Source: JBBRHH01 sp038222915 (GTDB lineage: Bacteria; Planctomycetota; Phycisphaerae; Tepidisphaerales; Tepidisphaeraceae). Taken from it: 12,332 bases of DNA. The notes under the pieces are model-generated. The model was not told where the DNA came from and did no database searches. It saw only the letters and a list, made by a program, of their open reading frames with translations. The DNA is taken from assembly GCA_038222915.1 (NCBI GenBank), contig JBBRHH010000127.1, positions 1 to 12,332 on the forward strand, written 5' to 3'. The translations under genes were made by a program, and so were the position numbers. Of this stretch, positions 7,741-12,332 are shown piece by piece; within the stretch, counting starts at the first letter, position 1; every line of letters starts with the position of its first letter.

Positions 7741-8478
7741 ATGTCGAATCCCATTCGCGTCACGATCTGGAACGAAGGCCGCCACGAAAAGAAGAATCCC
7801 CGGGCGGCGGAAATTTATCCCATCGGCATCCACGGAGCGATTGCCGCCCACCTGCGCAAATCCGCCGGCCTCACCGTGACCACCGCCACCCTCGACGATC
7901 CCGAGCATGGACTCTCCGAGCCCATCGTGCGCGATACCGATGTCATGCTCTGGTGGGGCCACCTCCATCACGCCGACGTCGCCGATCCGATTGTCGAGCG
8001 CGTCTACAAACGTGTGCTGGAAGGCATGGGCCTGATCGTCCTGCACTCCGGCCACTACTCCAAGATCTTCCAGCGACTCATGGGCAGCACCTGCGAGCTC
8101 AAATGGCGCGAACACGCCGAGGAGCGCGAAATCCTCTGGGTCACCCGGCCGGGCCACCCGATCCTCCAGGGCATCGACGACCATTTCATCCTCCCCCACG
8201 AGGAAATGTACGGCGAATACTTCGACATCCCCGAACCCCAGGAAACGATCCTCATCAGCAGCTTCACCGGCGGCGAAGTCTTCCGCAGCGGCTGCACCTG
8301 GACACGGGGCGCGGGCAAGATCTTTTACTTTCGGCCTGGCCATGAAACGTTCCCGACGTACCACGATCAGAATGTGCTAAGAATCATCCAAAACGCGGTG
8401 CAATGGGCCGCCCCGGCGAATCCGCCGAAGATCACGTTTGGCAATCGCGAAATGGGCTGGTACGACCGAGAGAAATAG
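7741..8478 (+). CDS. thuA: ThuA-domain protein (trehalose-utilisation type)
   Basis: A protein of 245 residues with one ThuA domain, a class I glutamine amidotransferase-like fold used in sugar catabolism. ThuA-type sequence features run through it: VTIWNE at 7-12, RHEKKNPRAAEIYPIGIHGAI at 14-34, WWGHLHH at 71-77, LHSGHYSK at 101-108, HEEMYGEYFDIP at 153-164 and FYFRPGHETFPTYH at 195-208. In rhizobia ThuA works with the Gfo/Idh/MocA dehydrogenase ThuB on trehalose-type sugars, probably through 3-keto intermediates. No signal peptide is seen, so it should act in the cytoplasm. The start ATG has CCGGAG at 7725-7730, spaced ten bases, which is a little long. Codons end mostly in C. A Gfo/Idh gene lies about 1.3 kb downstream on the other strand, which fits a sugar role but is not an operon link. 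The true substrate is unknown. Confidence 0.88.
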   Translation: MSNPIRVTIWNEGRHEKKNPRAAEIYPIGIHGAIAAHLRKSAGLTVTTATLDDPEHGLSEPIVRDTDVMLWWGHLHHADVADPIVERVYKRVLEGMGLIVLHSGHYSKIFQRLMGSTCELKWREHAEEREILWVTRPGHPILQGIDDHFILPHEEMYGEYFDIPEPQETILISSFTGGEVFRSGCTWTRGAGKIFYFRPGHETFPTYHDQNVLRIIQNAVQWAAPANPPKITFGNREMGWYDREK

Positions 8479-8612
8479 ACAAAGTCCATGGCGAGCATAG
8501 ACGAAATTCATCCATCAACTGCGCGAACGGGCACTCCACCCTTTGACGCCGAGTGGAATTGCCGAATCCCAAGTTCGTGAGGCAGAGGAACCGTTGATGG
8601 CGGCGTCGTCCG

Positions 8613-8688
8613 CCAGGCTGGCCGGAATCGAACCGGCTTCCTTCCGGGCCTTGGCAGGCCGGACGCTCTGCCCGTGAGCTACAGCCCG
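8613..8688 (-). tRNA. tRNA-Gly(GCC)-like gene with an enlarged anticodon loop
   Basis: Read on the minus strand from 8688, the parts of a tRNA appear in order: acceptor strand CGGGCTG, TA linker, D-arm GCTC-ACGGGCA-GAGC, anticodon stem TCCGG/CCGGA, variable region AGGAA, T-arm GCCGG-TTCGATT-CCGGC, acceptor strand CAGCCTG with one G-U pair, and discriminator G. CCA is not encoded. T33 followed by GCC and AA marks the anticodon as GCC (glycine). The anticodon stem closes a loop of 11 bases (CCTGCCAAGGC), not 7. An alternative drawing adds two inner C-G pairs with one bulged C, leaving a six-base loop. Total length is 76 without CCA, four above what the short D-loop predicts. Glycine tRNAs normally begin with G and end with U before CCA, and this one has C1 and G73. 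All helices are intact, which argues against simple decay, but normal decoding is doubtful. It may be a true divergent tRNA, a pseudo-tRNA or a tRNA-like RNA. Confidence 0.6.
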
Positions 8689-8695
8689 GCGACGC

Positions 8696-8707
8696 GTGAA
8701 TGTTCAC
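8696..8707. promoter_or_regulatory. 12-base palindrome GTGAA-TG-TTCAC in the tRNA leader
   Basis: Perfect five-base arms around a two-base centre lie 8-19 bases upstream of the tRNA-like gene. A weak promoter (TTTACT, 17 bases, GAACAT on the minus strand) would overlap it, so it could be an operator or a small leader hairpin. Short enough to be chance. Confidence 0.2.
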
Positions 8708-8761
8708 CTCGCAATTCCAAACAGTAAAGGCAGGTCGCTGGCCCAGCCCTCTCACAATACG

Positions 8762-8788
8762 AAAACGGCCAGCCTTTCGGCTGGCCGT
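8762..8788 (-). terminator. intrinsic-type terminator of the sugar isomerase gene
   Basis: A perfect ten-base-pair GC-rich stem (ACGGCCAGCC at 8765-8774 with GGCTGGCCGT at 8779-8788) closes a four-base loop that reads GAAA on the minus strand, a stable GNRA tetraloop. It begins 29 bases after the stop of the minus-strand TIM-barrel gene and is followed on that strand by a short T run (TTTT). On the plus strand the trailing sequence is only loosely T-rich, so it is best read as serving the minus strand. Confidence 0.75.
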
Positions 8789-8817
8789 CTTACTTGTTTT
8801 GACACCAAAGTCGAAGC

Positions 8818-9669
8818 TTACTTCACTTCGCCCATCATCTTGTCGTACCCGGCCACGCACTTGGCGAGCGTGGTGTCCAGGTAGTTGATGTCTTCCTGCT
8901 TGTATTCAAACTCGATCGACATATAGCCCTTGAAACCCTGCTTCTTCAGCTCGGCGAAGATACCCGGGAGGTCGCTCTTGCCTTCGCCGAAGACGACGTC
9001 GTGGCCGCCGCCGATCTGGTCGCGGTCCTTCAGGTGGGAGTGCTCCACCCGGCCGGTCAGCTTCTGAAGCTGCTCCACCGGAACCCAGTGGCGGGTCATC
9101 CAGTGGCCAATGTCGGAGCAGGATCCGCACATCTTGGAGAGGTCCTTGGTCGCTTCGAGAACCTTCTCGGGCGGCCAGCTGTTCGGATGGTTGTGCAGCG
9201 CGACGCGAATCTTGAATTCGTTGGCGAGCTTGTCGATCACTTCGTTCGGGGTGGTTTCGGTAACGAGCACTTCAAGGCCAAGCTTCTTGGCATTTTCGAA
9301 GCGCTTACGTGCGCCGGCTTCGTCGGTCGGGATGCCGTCGACGCCCCAGGCGATCGCCTTCACGCCCGCATCCGCCAGCTTCTTGTTCACTTCGGCGATC
9401 TGTTCGTCGCTCATGTTTTGCGACATGCTCGCCTTGTCATCCGGCTTCATCTTCTGGCCGGGGAAAAACTCGACATACTTGATGCCGAGCATCGCGGCCT
9501 TGTCGATGGCTTCGAAGGCGGTGATGTGGTTGTAGGTCCAGCATTGCAGCGAAAGCTTGATGCCAAGCTTTTCCGAGGCCGAGTCGTCCCGCTTGGGGGC
9601 GTCGGCGGCAATGCACGGCAGCGCCATCGCGCACAGTGCCAGAACGATCGTAGCAAAACGGTATTTCAT
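8818..9669 (-). CDS. exported sugar phosphate isomerase/epimerase-like TIM-barrel protein
   Basis: A 283-residue protein of the xylose-isomerase-like TIM barrel (AP endonuclease 2) family with a Sec signal peptide: MKYR, a hydrophobic core to about residue 20, then an AxA-type site near A22-A24. Barrel features include the first strand KLSLQCWTY, the EFFPG turn near 67, E138 in VTETTP, HNHP at 159-162, SDIGHW at 185-190, EHSHLKD at 209-215 and SIEFEY at 251-256. These supply the Glu/His/Asp/Glu metal ligands seen in this family. Relatives isomerise or epimerise sugars, including 3-keto sugars; the substrate here is unknown. The start is the ATG at 9669, because an AAGGA lies just upstream and the signal peptide begins there; the frame stays open further up. 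It lies 68 bases downstream of the Gfo/Idh gene on the same strand and is probably the second gene of that unit, ending at a hairpin terminator. Confidence 0.87.
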   Translation of the reverse strand: MKYRFATIVLALCAMALPCIAADAPKRDDSASEKLGIKLSLQCWTYNHITAFEAIDKAAMLGIKYVEFFPGQKMKPDDKASMSQNMSDEQIAEVNKKLADAGVKAIAWGVDGIPTDEAGARKRFENAKKLGLEVLVTETTPNEVIDKLANEFKIRVALHNHPNSWPPEKVLEATKDLSKMCGSCSDIGHWMTRHWVPVEQLQKLTGRVEHSHLKDRDQIGGGHDVVFGEGKSDLPGIFAELKKQGFKGYMSIEFEYKQEDINYLDTTLAKCVAGYDKMMGEVK

Positions 9670-9737
9670 AGGTTCCTTCTTTGAGAGGGGGCGAACTTTC
9701 GCCCGCGGATAAAAGAGACTCCACTCCACGAAAAATT

Positions 9738-11111
9738 TTACAGTTCCCAGCCCTTGCGATATTCGCGCCCGATCAGGGCGAGGGCTTCCTTGGTTTTGAT
9801 TTCACGCTTCACGGCGTCGCATTCGATCTTGCCGCCGACTTCGCCGAGCTTGGTGACCAGCGCGCCCAGAAGCATAACTTCTGTGAGCGGGGCCGCGTAT
9901 TTGGCGAAGTTGGAGCCGGGGAAGTCGATGGGCTTCTGACCCTGGGCTGCGAGGATCCATTCCTCCTTGTGCCCCGGCGACCGCGGAATCGATTTTTCCG
10001 GCCGCTTGAAATCCTTGAAGAACGGCTCGGGAATAAGCCGCGGGCTGTCGCCATAGTCGCCGGCCACGAGCAGCTTGCCTTTGTCGCCAATAAACAGCGA
10101 ACCGCTGTCGGGGAGCTTGGCCGGGCCTTTGGCGTTGTAATACGGATCGTTCTTCATTTCGTCCGGAAGCTCGGGTTTCAGGCCGCCCTCATACCAGAAG
10201 GCCTTGAAGGCCGCGCGATCGCCCTTCGACGGAAAATCCCAGCGGAACTTGCACTTGCTGGGGAACGTTTCAGAAGACTTGTTGACGATTTCGAGAAGCT
10301 CAACGGTGCTGGGATAGTCAGGGTTCATCGCCCAGAACACGCAGTCCCACGTATGACAGCCCATGTCGCCGACAGCGCCGCAGCCGAAGTCAAACCAGCC
10401 GCGCCAGGCGAAGCTGTGCAGCCCGTCGTGGTAGTCACGGAACGGGGCTGGCCCGATCCAGCTATCCCAATCGAGGTTGGCCGGAACCGGCTTGGTCTCC
10501 GGGCGCTTTTGAATGCCCTGCGGCCAAACCGGGCGATTCGTCCACGTATGCACTTCCGAGATCGTCCCGAGCACGCCCGAACGGACCCATTCAACCACGA
10601 GGCGGTTGCCTTCGTTGGCATGGCCCATGTTGCCCATCTGCGTGGCAACCTTGTACTTGGTCGTCGCCTCCGCGAGCGCCCGGGCTTCCTGAATCGACCA
10701 GGTGAGGGGTTTCTCTGTGTAGCAGTGCTTCCCACGCTTGATGGCCATCATCGACGCCGCCGCGTGGCTGTGATCCGGCACGGTCACCACGACCATGTCC
10801 ATCTCTTTTTCATGTTTGTCGAACATCTTGCGATAATCGGTAAACGCCTCGGCATTCGGCGCCATCCCGGCGATCTTGTCCCACCGCCCCTTGTCAACAT
10901 CCGTATACGCGACACAGTTGATGCGCTTGTCCTGCGAAAGCCCAATGTGAGCCCCGGCCTGTCCGCCGGTGCCAACAAATGCAATCCCAAGCTTGCTGTT
11001 CGGATCGGCCGCGCGAAGCAGATACGGCCCGGTGATCAGAGCGCCGCCGACGGTCGCGACATTCTGCATAAAACGACGGCGTGACGGCCCACGTGGGGTT
11101 CGACGATTCAT
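9738..11111 (-). CDS. Tat-exported Gfo/Idh/MocA-family oxidoreductase
   Basis: A 457-residue NAD(P)-dependent oxidoreductase of the glucose-fructose oxidoreductase / inositol dehydrogenase / MocA family. The N terminus carries a twin-arginine signal (S10-R11-R12-R13-F14-M15 followed by a hydrophobic stretch to about 32), implying export after folding with cofactor bound, as known for Zymomonas glucose-fructose oxidoreductase. The Rossmann motif GTGGQAG is at 47-53, an acidic residue ends strand two (YTDVD, 69-73), and the family EKP is at 133-135 with K134 the likely catalytic lysine. The C-terminal substrate domain has GAVGDMGCHTWD, a usual family signature. The ATG at 11111 is chosen over an in-frame TTG five codons upstream because AGAGGA lies at the right distance before it. 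It leads a unit with the exported sugar isomerase gene. The reaction is probably oxidation of a sugar or polyol hydroxyl; the substrate cannot be read from sequence. Confidence 0.92.
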   Translation of the reverse strand: MNRRTPRGPSRRRFMQNVATVGGALITGPYLLRAADPNSKLGIAFVGTGGQAGAHIGLSQDKRINCVAYTDVDKGRWDKIAGMAPNAEAFTDYRKMFDKHEKEMDMVVVTVPDHSHAAASMMAIKRGKHCYTEKPLTWSIQEARALAEATTKYKVATQMGNMGHANEGNRLVVEWVRSGVLGTISEVHTWTNRPVWPQGIQKRPETKPVPANLDWDSWIGPAPFRDYHDGLHSFAWRGWFDFGCGAVGDMGCHTWDCVFWAMNPDYPSTVELLEIVNKSSETFPSKCKFRWDFPSKGDRAAFKAFWYEGGLKPELPDEMKNDPYYNAKGPAKLPDSGSLFIGDKGKLLVAGDYGDSPRLIPEPFFKDFKRPEKSIPRSPGHKEEWILAAQGQKPIDFPGSNFAKYAAPLTEVMLLGALVTKLGEVGGKIECDAVKREIKTKEALALIGREYRKGWEL

Positions 11112-11125
11112 TCGGTTTCCTCTCA

Positions 11126-11136
11126 ACGCAATGCGT
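11126..11136. promoter_or_regulatory. 11-base palindrome ACGCA-A-TGCGT just upstream of the oxidoreductase gene
   Basis: Perfect five-base arms around one central base, 14-25 bases before the ATG at 11111 and immediately upstream of its ribosome binding site. Its position would suit an operator overlapping the transcription or translation start. No regulator gene is in the window and the site is short, so this is tentative. Confidence 0.2.
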
Positions 11137-11307
11137 AAAAGACTCCGCGCCCGCGAAACTCACGTCTCACGGAATCACTGGCATTTCGAACGTACCTGGA
11201 TCGGTCCTCGTTTGGCCAGAAGCGCTCCATGGGATGATACCGGATGGAGGGCTTTTGTGTTTATTCAGGCTGAATTATGGAGTTGGGGACATACGCCCGA
11301 ATCGCGC

Positions 11308-11862
11308 TTATGAATCGAAGATGCCGTCCAGGATGTTCAGCATGATGAACCCGATCGGAATCATAAAGACAAGGCACACGAATATCGCTCCGTACGTCTC
11401 GATGGTGTTCCCCGTCGAATAGAAGCGGTAGACGAGCAACACGGCGATCCAGGCGAAGGCAAAGACACGCGCAAGAACAATGTATATCTCACGCCCGCGA
11501 CGGCCTCTCGCGATCGCACTGAGCACGAACGTGAGCAGCGTTCCACCAATTCCCACGAAGACGAACGGCACCCACGCGAGGTCGGCCAACGCTTCAGGCA
11601 GGGACGGACCAAATCGCAGCAAGAGAGGAATCATCCCGCACAGAAAAGCGCACGCACCAAGCAGGAGGGATGTAAGCGCAAAGAAGCGATCGGTGGGCTT
11701 GATTCTGTTTCGACCGGAACTGACACCCTGGTAGGCAAGCGGATCGTCGCCGGCCCAGTCGGATTCGACGCCATCGCTCTCAGGTTCTTCGGGGGATTCC
11801 TCTTCAACTGCATCTTCGATCTTGAAGTTCGGCTCCACAAATTCTGATTCGGGCGCAGCCAT
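11308..11862 (-). CDS. hypothetical four-helix membrane protein with acidic N terminus
   Basis: A 184-residue protein I do not recognise. Residues 1-55 are polar and strongly acidic (runs such as EEESPEEPESDGVESD), likely disordered and cytoplasmic. Four hydrophobic segments follow at about 60-82, 97-118, 125-147 and 157-178, so both ends should lie on the same side of the membrane. A basic loop (ARGRRGRE, 118-125) between helices two and three suggests that loop is cytoplasmic. No catalytic motif is apparent. The ATG at 11862 is preferred because an earlier start would add an unlikely basic leader (20 residues); no clear ribosome binding site precedes it. It diverges from the aldo/keto reductase gene across 75 bases and lies 196 bases upstream of the Gfo/Idh gene on the same strand. 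That gap is long enough for separate transcription; no strong terminator is seen in it. Confidence 0.72.
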   Translation of the reverse strand: MAAPESEFVEPNFKIEDAVEEESPEEPESDGVESDWAGDDPLAYQGVSSGRNRIKPTDRFFALTSLLLGACAFLCGMIPLLLRFGPSLPEALADLAWVPFVFVGIGGTLLTFVLSAIARGRRGREIYIVLARVFAFAWIAVLLVYRFYSTGNTIETYGAIFVCLVFMIPIGFIMLNILDGIFDS

Positions 11863-11937
11863 ATGATGGGGCCGATTGTATCTTCGCTTTCCGAAACCCG
11901 CTCGAAATAATGAACAAGCCACACAGAGACACCATCA

Positions 11938-12332
11938 ATGCAAACACGAACACTCGGTAAATCCGGCCCCACCGTCTCCGCCCTCGGCCTCGGCTGCATG
12001 GGCATGTCCGACTTCTACGGCGGCCGCGATGACGCCGAATCCATCGCCACCATCCACCACTACGTCGACGTCGGCGGAAACTTCCTCGACACCGCCGACA
12101 TGTACGGCCCCTACACCAACGAAGAACTCATCGGCCGCGCCATCCAGGGCCGGCGCGACAAAGTTTTCATCGCAACCAAATTCGGCATCGTCCGCGGCGC
12201 AGACCCCCAATCGCGCGGCATCAACGGCAAACCCGAATACGTCCAGTCGTCCTGTGAAGGCAGCCTGAAGCGTCTGGGCGTAGATCACATCGATCTCTAT
12301 TACCAGCATCGCGTCGACCCAAAAACACCCAT
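11938..12332 (+). CDS. aldo/keto reductase, N-terminal part (3' end outside window)
   Basis: The first 131 codons of an NADPH-dependent aldo/keto reductase, which reduces aldehydes and ketones on a TIM-barrel scaffold. The opening RTLGKSGPTVSALGLGCMGM is characteristic. The catalytic tetrad is visible: D51 and Y56 in LDTADMYG, K81 in ATKFG, and H124 in YYQHRVD. The remainder, usually about 190-200 more residues, lies beyond the right edge. Start ATG at 11938; the ribosome binding site is poor. Third codon positions are extreme: 46 of 52 codons in residues 9-60 end in C. The divergent neighbour is the membrane protein. The substrate is unknown. Confidence 0.93.
   Translation, partial: MQTRTLGKSGPTVSALGLGCMGMSDFYGGRDDAESIATIHHYVDVGGNFLDTADMYGPYTNEELIGRAIQGRRDKVFIATKFGIVRGADPQSRGINGKPEYVQSSCEGSLKRLGVDHIDLYYQHRVDPKTP

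Noticed and set aside
7681..8364. 227-codon minus-strand frame opposite the thuA-like gene
   Set aside because: Antisense shadow of a gene with clear ThuA motifs.
8512..8600. Inverted repeat CCATCAAC / GTTGATGG between thuA and the tRNA-like gene
   Set aside because: Eight-base arms 73 bases apart in non-coding sequence; expected by chance at this scale, and no element-like content lies between them.
8613..8688. Selenocysteine tRNA or other long-acceptor special tRNA (allo-tRNA)
   Set aside because: The extended acceptor helix prompted the idea, but there is no long variable arm, no TCA anticodon, and the T-stem has the normal five pairs.
8432..8860. 142-codon minus-strand frame through the tRNA-like gene
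   Set aside because: It translates the tRNA-like gene and terminator hairpin and enters the thuA and isomerase ends; no protein-like character.
9681..11084. 467-codon open frame on the plus strand opposite the Gfo/Idh gene
   Set aside because: It mirrors the minus-strand gene over its whole length. Its Arg/Gly/Leu-rich translation has no domain, while the minus strand has a Tat signal, Rossmann motif and EKP.
1..12332. Mobile elements, CRISPR arrays, toxin-antitoxin or phage-defence genes
   Set aside because: Looked for on both strands. No transposase or integrase motifs, no regularly spaced repeats, and no defence-type gene neighbourhood are present; the tRNA-like gene has no visible adjoining integrase or attachment-site duplication.

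Overview
This is a bacterial chromosomal window with a moderately high GC content. It holds ten protein genes, two of them cut by the window edges, and one odd tRNA-like gene. The best guess for the organism is a planctomycete (Planctomycetota) or close relative. The reasons are a Tat-exported Gfo/Idh/MocA oxidoreductase next to a Sec-exported sugar isomerase, a ThuA-domain protein close by, an unusually long leucyl-tRNA synthetase with inserts, and a small orphan protein of a type I associate with that phylum. This is inference from protein character, not from a marker gene. No mobile element, CRISPR array, rRNA or replication origin is visible.

Left part, housekeeping and metabolism (1-4404). 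The 3' two thirds of recG, the branched-DNA helicase, runs rightward from the left edge. A PAP2-family membrane phosphatase follows only three bases after its stop. A 78-residue hypothetical protein lies on the opposite strand. A succinate-semialdehyde dehydrogenase of the Sad/YneI type then runs rightward, and its stop codon overlaps the stop of a convergent CYTH-domain gene.

Centre (3841-7740). On the minus strand leuS (988 codons) and the CYTH gene form a tight pair: nine bases separate them and the ribosome binding site of the second lies on the stop of the first. A 360-base gene-free stretch separates leuS from a divergent thuA-like gene and carries the promoters of both. It also holds a pair of AT-rich direct repeats.

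Right part, sugar chemistry and accessory genes (7741-12332). The thuA-like gene runs rightward. On the minus strand a two-gene unit encodes a Tat-exported Gfo/Idh/MocA oxidoreductase and then a signal-peptide-bearing TIM-barrel sugar isomerase/epimerase, ending in a GNRA-capped hairpin. ThuA, Gfo/Idh and AP-endonuclease-2-like TIM barrels recur together in pathways that oxidise a sugar, rearrange the keto intermediate and cleave it, so a keto-sugar pathway partly outside the cytoplasm is plausible here. A four-helix membrane protein and the start of an aldo/keto reductase, in divergent orientation, close the window.

The most unusual item is a tRNA-Gly(GCC)-like gene at 8613-8688. All four helices are well paired, but its anticodon loop comes out at 11 bases instead of 7, and its acceptor helix continues four pairs into the flanking sequence. 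Most other content is ordinary.
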